Positions 12,228 to 21,688 of a DNA stretch of 64,000 nucleotides are shown here, piece after piece. Every line of letters begins with the position of its first letter. Within the stretch, counting starts at the first letter, position 1. The stretch is from Hydractinia symbiolongicarpus. Taxonomy: Eukaryota; Cnidaria; Hydrozoa; Anthoathecata; Hydractiniidae. The DNA is taken from the NCBI RefSeq assembly GCF_029227915.1, contig NC_079877.1, positions 1,426,001 through 1,490,000 of the forward strand, read 5' to 3'. The notes beneath the pieces were generated by a model. That model saw only the letters and a list, made by a program, of their open reading frames with translations, did no database searches and was not told the DNA's origin. A program made the position numbers and the translations under genes.

Positions 12228-14450
12228 AAATCCCGGACTCGGCCCGTATAGTCAAAAGTATACAAAGAAAGTACCCAGGGAGTAAACTCATTTCCAGAAC
12301 GATTTTTTAAAATATTTTTTCAGCACTAAAGCGCATGTGACTTGTAGTTTTCCAAAATGTTTTCATTTTTGATGAGACGCTGAATAAAAGAAGTTTAATC
12401 GGCGGCAAACGAAAACCCGCGATTTCCCGTAAATTCCTGACTCGGCCCGTATAGTCAGAAGTATACAAAGAAAGTACCCAGGGAGTAAACTCATTTCCCT
12501 ATCGATTTTTTAAATTAGGTTTTCACCACATAGACGCACGAGACTTGTAGGTTTTAAAAATGTTTACATTTTTGATGAGACGCTGAATAAAAGAAGTTTA
12601 ATCGCAGGCAAACGAAAACCCGCGATTTCCCCTAAATCCCGGCACGACCCGTGTGGTCAAAGGTATACAAGGAAAGTACCCAGGGAGTAAACTCATTTCC
12701 CGAACGATTTTTTTAAATTATTTTTTCACCACTAAAATCCATGAGACTTGTATTGTTCAAAAATGTTTTCATTTTTGATGAGACGATGAATAAAAGGAGT
12801 TTAATCGCCGGCAATCGAAAACCCGCGATTTCCCGTAAATCCCTGCCTTGGCCAGTATAGTCGAATGTATATAAAGAAAGTACCCAGGGAGTAAACTCAT
12901 TTCCCGAACCATTTTTTAAATTAATTTTTCACCACTAAAACGCATGAGTCTTGTAGTTTTTAAAAATGTTTTCATTTTTGATGAGACGCTGAATAAAAGA
13001 AGTTTAATCGCCGGCAAACGAAAACCCGCGATTTCCCGTAAATCCCCGACTCGGCCCGTATAGTCAGAAGTATACAAAGAAAGTACCCAGTGAGTAAACT
13101 CATTTCCCGAACGATTTTTAAAATTATTTTTTCACCAGTAAAACGCATAAGACTTGTAGTTTTTAAAAATGTTTTCATTTTTGATGAGACGCTGAATAAA
13201 AGAAGTTTAATCGCCAGCAAACGATAGCCTGCGATTTTCCGTAAATCCCTGACTCGGCCCGTATAGTTAGAAGTATACAAAGAAAGTACCCAGGGAGTAA
13301 ACTCATTTCCCGAACGATTTTTTAAATTATTTTTTCACCACTAAAACGCATGAGATTTGTAGTTTTTAAAAATGTTTTCATTTTTGATGAGACGCTGAAT
13401 AAAAGAAGTTTAATCGCCGGCAAACGAAAACCCGCGATTTCCCCTAAATCCCGGACACGACCCGTATGGTCAAAAGTATACAAGGAAAGTACCCAGGGAG
13501 TAAACTCATTTCCCGAACGATTTTTTAAATTAGGTTTTCACCACATAAACGCACGAGACTTGTAGGTTTTAAAAATGTTTACATTTTTGATGAGACGATG
13601 AATAAAAGAAGTTTAATCGCAGACAAACGAAAACCCGCGATTTCCCCTAAATCCCGGACACGACCCGTATGGTCAAAAGTATACAAGGAAAGTACCCAGG
13701 GAGTAAACTCATTTCCCGAACGATTTTTGAAATTAGGTTTTCACCACATAAACGCACGAGACTTGTAGGTTTTAAAAAATGTTTACATTTTTGATGAGAC
13801 GCTGAATAAAAGAAGTTTAATCGCAGGCAAACGAAAACCCGCGATTTCCCCTAAATCCCGGACACGACCCGTATGGTCAAAAGTATACAAGGAAAGTACC
13901 TAGGGAGTAAACTCATTTCCCGAACGATTTTTTTAAATTATTTTTTCAACACTAAAACCCATGAGACTTGTATTGTTCAAAAATGTTTTCATTTTTGATG
14001 AGACGATGAATAAAAGGAGTTTAATCGCCGGCATTTGAAAACCCGCGATTTCCCGTAAATCCCTGGCTTGGCCAGTATAGTCGAATGTATATAAAGAAAG
14101 TACCCAGGGAGCAAACTCATTTCCCGAACGATTTTTTAAATTAATTTTTCACCACTAAAACGCATGAGTCTTGTAGTTTTTAAAAATGTTTTCATTTTTG
14201 ATGAGACGCTGAATAAAAGAAGTTTAATCGCCGGCAAACGAAAACCCGCGATTTCCCCTAAATCCCTGACTCGGCCCGTATAGTCAGAAGTATACAAAGA
14301 AAGTACCCAGGGAGTAAACTCATTTCCCGAACGATTTTTTAAATTATTTTTTCACCAGTAAAACGCATGAGACTTTTAGTTTTCAAAAATGTTTTCATTT
14401 TTGATGAGACGCTGAATAAAAGAAGTTTAATCGCCGGCAAACGAAAACCC

Positions 14451-14660
14451 CGGATAATTTCAGTATTTTTTAAGCAATCAACCCATAACCTGGACAAAAA
14501 TTAAAATTACAAAATATTGTAAATTTGAAAATTTAAGTATTAAAGGTGTATTTTTAAATTCAAATTTGTGAACTGTTAAACTTTTTGTAACTAGGTAGAC
14601 AAAGATATAATTTACCCTTAGATATATGTGGTAATAAAGGTGTATTTTAAGATATATACA
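14451..14660. other. Unique AT-rich spacer between satellite and gene 3' end
   Basis: The 203-bp satellite ends abruptly at 14450 and this AT-rich stretch follows. It is probably the 3' untranslated or downstream region of the minus-strand gene. A short motif (taaaggtgtattttta / taaaggtgtattttaa) occurs twice. I saw no AATAAA or ATTAAA signal on the minus strand here. Confidence 0.5.
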
Positions 14661-14884
14661 TTACTTTTTCAGGTAATCCTCTTCCTGATTCAATGTCCAC
14701 GATCGGAAATGATGCAACTTCAATGTGCTGTCTAATGGTAATTTTTCTTCATTTTTTATGGAAATACCTGTTGGTGTTTCTTCCCACCACTTGTGACTGT
14801 CCAAAATGAAGTCAGCGATACGTTTAAGATATGTTTCGTGATTTCTTGGGTATTCTTTTATCCAGTCAAATGGGATCAGTGTGC
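14661..14884 (-). CDS. Exon 8 (terminal exon with stop)
   Basis: Adds residues 930-1002 (TLIPFDWIKEYPRNHETYL to DYLKK) and the TAA at 14663-14661. The acceptor is CATTTTTTAG. The split glycine codon G|GC joins exactly to exon 7. The stop lies 211 bp from the edge of the 203-bp satellite. This segment has no ATG and would be missed by a simple open-frame scan. Confidence 0.82.
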
Positions 14885-17800
14885 CTAAAAAATGGCAATA
14901 AGTACATAAATTTTAATTCAATATTAGCAAGAAAATCTTAATTTGTCCTTAAGAATAACTAAATTTCCTAATTTTTACATTAAATTTGTCCAATATTTGT
15001 TTAATTATAGATTATAGATACTAGTCGATAAGGCCCGTGGAAAAATCCACTGAGGAGGCAGGATAAAAATGAAAAAGAAGCGTTAAAATTGTTTTAACGT
15101 CAAAGTTTGGTAAATTACAGAACAAAATTATAAGCGATGTTTTATAGAATTTGTTAAAGAAAATTGTAAGGAATATAATCGTCTTTGTAAAAGTCACGGA
15201 CAGACAGACAGAAGCTCCGTATTATTATAAGATATGAATTATATAGGTTACATTTTTGCAAAATGTTTTCCAAGGGACTGAATGAAAATTAATACCTGTC
15301 ATTGCATTACTAAATGGTTTGTACAATTCCTTGAATTCTTTTTCTTCTCTTTCTTCCAGCTCAATACCCTCATTTAACTTTTCTGCTGCTTGCAATCGAA
15401 TTATTGCATTGGCTATAATGTTATCACCATGATTGTTAGATGTTAACTTAGTGAAGGTTTTCAATGGATTGAACATGGCTTCCTCCTTCTCAGTATTAGC
15501 TGTACGCCCAGAGATCAATCGTAATTGAGTACAGGAATGACGCATTAAGGAGTGGTAGTAAACACCGAAGAATTTCCGTGATGTCAATGACTTCAAGCTA
15601 CCCTTTATATAGATTTTAGTCAGCATTGAGTGAATATGTGTTGCATTAATCAATCTCAATATGACTGGAGTGCTTCGTTCTTTATCAGGAAGGTATAAAA
15701 TTTCCTGTATTTCAAATAGAGTTGTCAACATTTTCACAGCAAAAGTATCTTCCAAATTTTTTATAGCCCAATTTGTGGCTATCAATAAGCTTCTTCTATA
15801 GTCACTAGAATTTTTAGCCTCTTTGTTGTTGAACGAACTATCAATAATTTTAATTAGCTCTTGCTTTTTGTCAATGTGGTGTGAAAGTTCATTGTATATG
15901 TTTTTTATGTAATTGGATATGTCGTGTAATGGTTCATTGTTTAATACTTCGTATTTTCCAAGGTTCACTTCCTCCAGTGTATTGTTAATGTTCTCAAACA
16001 TTAATGCTGGTAATCGTTGTATACCATGGACACTTTCAAGTAAAAGGGATTGTAGCTCTTTAAGTGTTGTGGAGCACGAGAATTGTATTTTTCTTGGGTG
16101 AATGTAATGAATTAGTTGATCTTTTTATAAGTTCTGGAAAACTTTCACCTTGCCATCATGGAGTGCATCAGTGGCACGTATTGTCATCTTCACCTGAGCC
16201 ATTCTATCATGCAGTGATAAATGATCCAAGTTGTATGAATGGACCATACTGCTTGCACAATCAGCATGAATTCCACAAGAGTGACAGTAAAAATTTCCGC
16301 CCTTTTGTTGCCCTGCTTCAAAAGCTGCAGCTGGACTATCACCCTTGAAAATTCTCATAACATCAGTGATGTTGAATTCTTTTTCAACTGGTGATGTTAT
16401 CTTCAAAATGTCTTCCAGTCGATCACTACTGTATAGCAGCTGCTGGTCATTAGAAGGACATCTAGCTGACAGGTAAAACTCTGGCTTCTCTACTGTAGCT
16501 TGAATGTTGACCTTTTTGTTAGTCTTTTTCATGTATTCCTCATCTGTATAAAACACTGCTGGGTCATACATGCATGAAACTAACATTAGAAGGTGACTAT
16601 GACTGGCAAAAGATGAACCATCATGCCAACACATCAAGTGCCTTGTTCTTTCTATCTCCTGAACCTTTTTAATAATGTCTTCATGACTGACCAGCTTGTC
16701 AAACTCATTTACACTTTTTAGAAAATTAATTAGTTCTTCTATTTCCATTCCGTACAATTGTTCATCAGTGTGAAGCCTCATATATTGCCTATGTTTTCTT
16801 AGCATGTCACGTCTGATATCTGACAGTTCCATTTTCCTACCCAAGATTTCTACAGTTTCTTCAACAACTTTACTGTTTCGAAGTACAACTTTTTCAAACT
16901 TTTGAGGCACAATGAGGTGACCTAAGTTGTAATCTCCACTGGCAATTTTTTCTTTTAATTTTTCAGTTACTTGTTGATTCGTAACTTCTACGGGTATCGA
17001 CAGATCTTTGAAGTTTGGAACGTTCAACCTGAAGAGAATGTTGTACATAAATATTAGCAAAGTTGGGACGAGGTTTGGTTAAAAAGAAAACAATTAGTAA
17101 GTAGATATACCTTCGTTTTTTTCTTCTAATTCTTGTGAAACTATCATTAATATCATTAGCAGTAACACAGCAGCGGAATCTGTTAATGTTGCAACCACAT
17201 AACGTCAGCAGTTCTTTCATTATCTGCCCAGCATTGGCGGGTGTAATACCTGAAATATATATAATCATTTAAGCCTAAGTACACGTTTTTTTAAAAGAAC
17301 ACTAAAATGTTCTTAACATACCATTTTTGCTTTTCAAATTGTACCGTCTTGCCAAATCAGTGAAATTTATTTTAAATTCATCTGGATATTTGTTAATTTC
17401 AGTTATACAATCTTGTTGCTCCCATGTGTACTGCTGGAGATCACCAGTATGTGAATGTGGTCTTTTCATACCCTAGAAATATGTTCAAAACAGATGACAA
17501 GCTGTGATCATTAAATAACATGGATTTTAGTATAAGTGTAAGTTATCATTTGGTGATTGATATGCAGCTGTTGCACTTACAGCTCTTATTTTTTCTAACT
17601 CGTCTGAAGTTCTTCGTATTGCATTCTGTTTACTCTCAAAACCAGCTCGCAGTCGCAATTTGTTTCGGTTACGTAAAGAAACGGGTACACCAAATGTTCT
17701 AAAAAATGAATAATATGATGATTTAATCTGATTCTATCTTTTTTAGGAGAGATTACAAGACGAAAACACGCTTAATCTCGAATAATCATCGCGAATGTAA

Positions 17801-18956
17801 AATAATAAATAATCTTGCAACCGTGGTGACAAAGATAGTTACAATTTTTGTATATGAAAGTTTTGTTTCTTCATTTTAGTACCTCTGCCTCCATACATAC
17901 CTTTCTACTACTGTTTCGCTCCACTGATTTTCAATGTCAAGTTTTACAGCATTGACCAGCTCGTTCTTCTCTTTCTTCTCATTCTTTATCACCATTGTCT
18001 TAAAGTGTGACGTGAAGGAAAGATTATGATTTGCTTTGAATTCATCATCTAATTTTTGAAGAGTTGCCTTGGTCTGCGCCTAAAAATATTTTTAAGATTA
18101 ATTGATACAACTTAGCCATTTCATAGAACAATTTTATAAGAATGAAAGATGTCCCGTGATTTTTTACATGCGTATCCAAAATGAACACCAAACGTATATT
18201 TTTACTTTCGGACTTCTGGTCGTAACTTGTAACTCTGATTTCCGGCTTTATTGGTTATTATGAACGCAACTTCTCTTTTTCTCATTTTGATTATGCCGAA
18301 TGAAAATAGACATAAAGCTGGGAACGAGTTTGTTATTAAAGACCAGTGGAATACAGGAGGTCATCTGGTATTTTTAGTTAACGTACCTTCAAATTTCTTT
18401 CTTTGTACAATCCTGCTATGTCAGCTTTTTTTTTCAAGCTAAGTTTGCGTACGGGAAACAAACCCAAGTTCTCTTTCCATATTGCATTGTTTTGGCATCC
18501 AGGACAATTTTCAAACTGGTGTATTATCTTCTTGTCTGTCGACAATCTCTTCCATTTTTCATTCCCGAAACATTCAACGAGTTTATTTTTTGATTGGTGG
18601 TCTGTCTTTGCTAATGCACGGATGTTGTCAATAATTTTAGGGAAGCACCTTAGAAAGAAAAAAAACGATATTCAACAGCCTGGGAAAATATTCATCCCCA
18701 CTTTTGATTAATGAAAAGATGGATATAAATTTTTTTAAATATATGATTTTTACCTTCTAAATGTATCATAATTTATACTTCTTAAATCAGAATGAACTTC
18801 AAGTAACTTGTTAAATTGATGTTTCAACATCCGTCCCGTAAAAACCTTTTTTGTTTCACCATCGCACTTCTTGAGACCATGCCTCTCCGTCAAAATTTGA
18901 TATTCTCCAATTTTTATAAAACCACAAGTTAATGGATCGAGAATAGATGATGCCAT
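14661..18956 (-). CDS. Eight-exon gene of an uncharacterised invertebrate protein family, broken by one in-frame TAA
   Basis: I built this by joining minus-strand open segments at GT-AG sites: 18956-18754, 18648-18387, 18079-17901, 17698-17581, 17472-17322, 17249-17111, 17028-15296 and 14884-14661. The exons total 3,009 nt: 1,002 codons plus a final TAA, with phases agreeing at all seven junctions. Visible features are CPGC at residues 116-119, a lysine/arginine-rich stretch near 345-351, WHDGSS at 485-490, a candidate zinc-binding cluster CX2CX2HX2CX5H at 599-614, and SGRTANT at 857-863 after HSLMRH (843-848). The sequence recalls, from memory only, multi-copy unknown proteins in cnidarian and other invertebrate gene sets. 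Function is unknown; a transposase-derived origin is possible but unproven. A TAA at codon 652 (16125-16127) would truncate it to 651 residues, so it may be a young pseudogene, a null allele, or carry a sequencing error. Confidence 0.8.
15296..17028 (-). CDS. Exon 7, the main exon, containing the in-frame TAA
   Basis: A 1,733-nt exon carrying residues 352-928 plus split-codon bases at each end. Its two long open stretches (17028 to 16128 and 16124 to 15296) lie in the same reading frame and are separated by one TAA only. The 41 codons between that TAA and the next ATG read as continuous protein (KDQLIHYIHPRKIQFS and so on). The acceptor is CTCTTCAG and the donor is GACAG|GTATTA. It holds WHDGSS, the Cys/His cluster and SGRTANT. 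Confidence 0.85.
16125..16127 (-). other. Premature in-frame TAA (codon 652)
   Basis: The codon order is AAC TTA TAA AAA GAT CAA on the minus strand. The frame is open for 300 codons before it within the exon and about 276 after. I found no GT-AG intron of plausible length and suitable phase that would remove it cleanly. Confidence 0.85.
17111..17249 (-). CDS. Exon 6
   Basis: Adds residues 306-350 with split codons at both ends (GT at the start, AG at the end). The acceptor is TATATTTCAG and the donor is CGAAG|GTATAT. It ends in a basic run, RIRRKKRR. Confidence 0.82.
17322..17472 (-). CDS. Exon 5
   Basis: Adds residues 255-304 plus one base. The acceptor is TTTCTAG and the donor is AATG|GTATG. 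It ends in FTDLARRYNLKSKNG, which with exon 6 (ITPANAGQIMKELL) forms a helix-turn-helix-like pattern. A DNA-binding role is an inference from this look only. Confidence 0.8.
17581..17698 (-). CDS. Exon 4
   Basis: Adds residues 216-254. The acceptor is CATTTTTTAG and the donor is a strong GCT|GTAAGT. The product is basic (SLRNRNKLRLRAGFESK) and ends in a helical stretch, DELEKIRA. Confidence 0.8.
17901..18079 (-). CDS. Exon 3
   Basis: Adds residues 156-214 plus two bases. The acceptor is TATTTTTAG and the donor is AAAG|GTATGT. The charged, helix-prone sequence (KNEKKEKNELVNAV) looks like a coiled or linker helix. No stop is present in the chosen frame. Confidence 0.8.
18387..18648 (-). CDS. 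Exon 2
   Basis: Adds residues 69-155. The acceptor is a pyrimidine-rich tract ending TTTCTAAG and the donor is AAG|GTACGT. It contains cysteines at CFPK, ECFG and CPGC, suggesting a possible zinc-binding segment, and a basic stretch KLSLKKKAD. Plus-strand open frames overlapping this exon are shadows. Confidence 0.8.
18754..18956 (-). CDS. Exon 1 (start exon)
   Basis: Encodes residues 1-67 plus two bases of codon 68. The start chosen is ATG at 18956-18954 (MASSILDPLTCGF), the first ATG in this frame. The frame stays open upstream, without an ATG, to a TAA near 19053. An earlier non-ATG start, or a further 5' exon adding residues such as FLKKNWYN, cannot be excluded. The donor is AGAAG|GTAAAA. 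Confidence 0.65.
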
Positions 18957-19200
18957 ATTGTACCAATTTTTCTTCAAAAATTTTGTCGCGCTTTCGATTC
19001 GATTTTGGCGGTAAAATTGGAGAATGGGCGCAATTGGCCCGTAAGAAAATTAGGGAACTGCGCAATTGTCATTTCCAAACCTAATTGGTTGGATGCTACT
19101 TTGTATCGTCCTTTTTTTCATTATTGACGCCGGAACCATAGCAACACAATAACATTTGTGTTTTTTTTATTTCAAGCAAATAGCCAAGATCAGGTTAAGG
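18957..19200 (-). promoter_or_regulatory. Probable 5' region of the minus-strand gene
   Basis: This stretch lies directly upstream of the chosen start. On the minus strand it carries CCAACCAATTAGG (a CCAAT-type element, plus positions about 19080-19092), an inverted GCGCAATTG / CAATTGCGC pair around 19028-19067, and GTTGCTATGG near 19136-19145. There is no clear TATA box at a suitable distance. Assignment as a promoter rests on position and these weak motifs only. Confidence 0.3.
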
Positions 19201-20250
19201 GCTTCCAACAAGTATATATGTACTTAGATATAGTCCACGGGATAATAGGACCCATATTTTAAGATTTTACTCTCACCTTCGGAGATTAACATCTAAACGG
19301 TTTGAAAAAATAGATGAGATTATAACTGTAAGAAAAAAAGTAAATGTATGGAATTTATTGCCCACAGAAGTGACAGGGCTTGCACCTGTTCTGCATGATA
19401 AATCAGCAGCTGTCCAAACACACTTCTTTCAGTAAATGAACAATAAAATCACACTTCGTTTAGTAAATAAACAATAAAACCTAACATGATAATGATAGTT
19501 ATATTTGTTTAATGATGGGTAAGGAGGGCTAGGTGTAGAAAAGAAGTGGATATGAGAATAGAAATTAAAACTTCCCATTAAGTTATTTGTTGCTTATTTG
19601 AAAATACCTATTTCTGATAGCTTAGGCAAAATTAATTCTTTAAATTTCATGGGAAAATGTAGTCATCCGCTAAAATAAAGAATTTTGAGACCACTTATAT
19701 GCAAAAATAAGTTCCACAAAAATTTCCTCCACAAATAATTTGTTCAAATACAAAATAGAATCAACAACTCGATCAAAGTGAAACATGTATATATATATAA
19801 ATGGCCTGTTTACGTAACAAATTTTCACCCAATTGTGAAACTTTACAAAACTTGCACAAATTTCCTTTTGTGAATTAGTTCAGTTTAGATATTGTGCAGG
19901 AATTATAGTATATAACCTATTTTTGCTTATATCCTTTGTCTAAAGTTAATTTGTATTAAATTTACAGGGAAAATTAAAAAAGAGCTGGAATTAACGTAAA
20001 ATGCAAAATAAAAGATTGCGAAAGTTTGTCCTTTTTTAAAAAATGCCTTTCCTTAAACTACACATTTTAGAGCAAACTGCAAAAAAAAATCCACAAAAGT
20101 TGGTCAATCGCAAAAATAACTTAAATTGCAAAAAATATTTAAAATTCAAGAAGATGAAAAGTAAACGGTTAAGTATATATATATTAGGTTATATTTCTAT
20201 CCACTTAAAAATTAAAATGGTGCTGTTTAATGTATTGGAAATATTAACCC
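19201..20250. other. AT-rich intergenic DNA, no gene seen
   Basis: This stretch holds A-rich and T-rich runs, a short (TA)n tract near 19787-19800, and degenerate 'gcaaaaataa' type repeat fragments around 19690-20200. These fragments look related to the foldback at 20817-21324. The one open frame of any size (plus 20043-20255) is lysine-rich low-complexity sequence made from those fragments. Confidence 0.5.
19421..19480 (+). repeat. 31-bp direct repeat, two copies
   Basis: The segment cacttctttcagtaaatg and its continuation to aataaaat (19421-19449) is repeated as cacttcgtttagtaaata and its continuation to aataaaac (19452-19480). There are only a few mismatches and the copies start 31 bp apart. 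Confidence 0.8.
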
Positions 20251-20380
20251 TATAATAACTGTTTATGAGGGCAATACTGGAGAATATTGACCAACGTCAA
20301 AGTATTGCCAGAGCTTGCGAGGGCAATACGTGACAGGGGTCAATATTCTAAGGTATTGCCCGAAATAAACAGTTATTATA
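20251..20380. mobile_element. 130-bp near-palindromic foldback (MITE-like)
   Basis: The ends are a perfect 15-bp inverted pair: tataataactgttta at 20251 and taaacagttattata ending at 20380. Inside, gggcaatac pairs with gtattgccc, and gaatattgacc pairs with ggtcaatattc. The centre repeats the theme with gtattgcc and ggcaatac. Nearly the whole element can fold back on itself. It has no coding capacity, so it is probably a non-autonomous DNA element. No convincing target-site duplication was found beyond a possible TA. Confidence 0.75.
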
Positions 20381-20816
20381 TGGATTATTATCCGGTTACT
20401 GCATTTTACAACAAAAGATATAACATTATAAGCAGGATGTAGAAACTATGTCTTTATAGACACTATTCCCATGGAACGTACATTCGAACTAAAAATATAT
20501 TTTTTTAAATCGAATATCGTGTAAACATTACAGGATTTTATCGTAGCTACAAACTAAAAGATAAAAGTAAGTTTCACTTCTGTTTCACGTTTTGTTTACT
20601 TTTTTCCGTGTTTATTTACATTTAATGCTACCGTATTTAAACTACAAACACTGTTGCTATGGTAGCGGACAATACCGTGGAATATTATGACGTAAGTTCT
20701 AACCAATCACATTGCTCGATTTTCGAAAATATCGATGCCGCCCTTTTGCGTGGCAGGCAAAAAGATCCAGGCACTAGGTAGGCGAGGTCCTTTTTACCTT
20801 AAAGCGTATAAATTAT
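20381..20816. other. Non-coding stretch with a diverged piece of the foldback motif
   Basis: At about 20665-20694, cggacaataccgtggaatattatgacgt resembles the 20268-20297 segment of the neighbouring foldback. The wider element may therefore extend over 20251-20720. An imperfect X-box-like site (gttgctatggtagc) lies near 20653-20666. No gene was seen. Confidence 0.45.
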
Positions 20817-21324
20817 AAATTAATGCGGAACAAATTTTTGCGATATTAATTTTTGCGATTGAACGTCCAAAAAAAAATAAGTTTTACGGGATTTATTTTT
20901 ATGAATTGGACTCTCCGCAAGGAAATTGCGGGATTTGATTTGGCGAATGTTTATAACATGTATATATATATATATAAAAGAAATGCAATAATTTTTTTCG
21001 AATCGGAGATTTCAAGAGTATGCTAAACAACGATCAAAGGGTAACATTTGTTTTTTTGCACTGTATTTTAATAATTCTAAATCTCACAAATCATCTAGAA
21101 TTTCAAAAATGTTATTAAAGTTAATTAATGTATAAAAAAATGCCATTTTGCGATACTTATTTTTGTGAATGCCAGTTCACATATATTTTTGCGGGATTTA
21201 TTTTTGCGAATAGACGACTTCCCAAAATCTTTTTTGCGGGACTTAACTTTGCGAAAAAGGAGCCAAATTCACAAAAATTAAGCAAACAAAAATTAATCCC
21301 GCAAGAACGTATCCCGCATTAATT
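20817..21324. mobile_element. ~508-bp foldback element, 'gcgggatttatttttgcg' type
   Basis: The left end (aaattaatgcgg at 20817) is mirrored at the right end (ccgcattaatt ending at 21324). Just inside, 'tttttgcgatattaatttttg' on the left pairs with 'caaaaattaatcccgcaag' on the right. The interior repeats 'gcgggatttatttttgcgaa' with variations and contains a (TA)n tract near 20959-20977. The plus open frame 21128-21322 is made of these repeats and is not a gene. Non-autonomous transposon or amplified foldback DNA is the best reading. Confidence 0.65.
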
Positions 21325-21335
21325 AACATTAATTA

Positions 21336-21688
21336 TGGCACCGTAAATGAGTGTTTATAGCTCTCGTACTCTGTGCGGGAGACCGGGGTTCGATTCCTCT
21401 TGACGGCGATTCAACATGGGCGAGTGAATGTTACCATAGCCCCAGGTTAACCCAAGCCATGTGAGGGAAATTGGGAAGATGGCACACTGTGTGGGCCGTT
21501 GGATGTTGCCGGGAGTTGTCTAGTAGAGCGCGGGCCCTAATTGGGTCTGCGTAGCTTAAAATGAGCATTAAATACTCTAGGACTCTCCATCTAAGCCATA
21601 GCCCCTGCTGGAAATAATAGACAGGGTATATTCCTCGATATTTGTGAGGCTAGCCATGTAAAATATGCACATCTATCTATCTATCTAC
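21336..21688 (+). mobile_element. tRNA-derived SINE with (ATCT)n tail
   Basis: The head aligns to a tRNA gene. An A-box-like segment taaatgagtgtttatagc lies at 21344-21361, and a B box ggttcgattcc lies at 21387-21397, matching the consensus GGTTCGANNCC. A tRNA-unrelated body of about 260 bp follows, then a tail of atctatctatctatctac at 21671-21687. The A box is degenerate and the cloverleaf is imperfect, so this is not a working tRNA gene. It would be RNA polymerase III driven and mobilised by a partner LINE, as is known for SINEs. Confidence 0.8.

Larger units (their letters stand above)
1231..14450 (+). repeat. 203-bp satellite, main block (~65 monomers)
   Basis: Tandem copies of the same 203-bp monomer in the opposite orientation to 1-1230; gccggc is at 1311, 1514, 1717 and so on. 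Each monomer carries, in order, a 'caccactaaaacgcatgag' segment, a CAAAAATG-TTTT-CATTTTTG dyad, 'gagacgctgaataaaag', the GCCGGC palindrome, a 'gatttccc' segment, a TATAcAAAG or TATATAAAG stretch, 'gtacccagggagtaaactc', and a T-rich spacer. Two subfamilies are mixed. One has 'cttggccagtatagtcgaatgtatataaag'-type sequence and dominates 1300-4700; the other has 'ctcggcccgtatagtcagaagtatacaaag'-type sequence and dominates 6000-14400. The array stops in mid-monomer at 14450. No coding function is supported. Confidence 0.96.

Noticed and set aside
16060-16150. A mini-intron that would remove the in-frame TAA
   Set aside because: The best donor-like site (AAG|GTGAAAG) and acceptor-like site (CACCCAAG) enclose 56 nt, not a multiple of 3. 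They lack a proper pyrimidine tract, and the codons around the stop read as continuous protein.
15913-16348. Plus-strand open frames over the gene (also 17520-17702, 18251-18442 and 18403-18711)
   Set aside because: They are antisense shadows of the minus-strand exons or lie in introns, and have no motifs.
18856-19065. Alternative minus frame of 69 codons at the gene's 5' end
   Set aside because: It begins with TTG, is in a different frame from exon 1, and does not join exon 2 at the donor site.
14451-19260. Terminal inverted repeats around the gene marking it as an intact DNA transposon
   Set aside because: I compared the sequence just beyond both ends and saw no convincing inverted pair or target-site duplication.
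21336-21410. A functional tRNA gene
   Set aside because: The B box is good, but the A box and acceptor stem are degenerate and a SINE body and tail follow.
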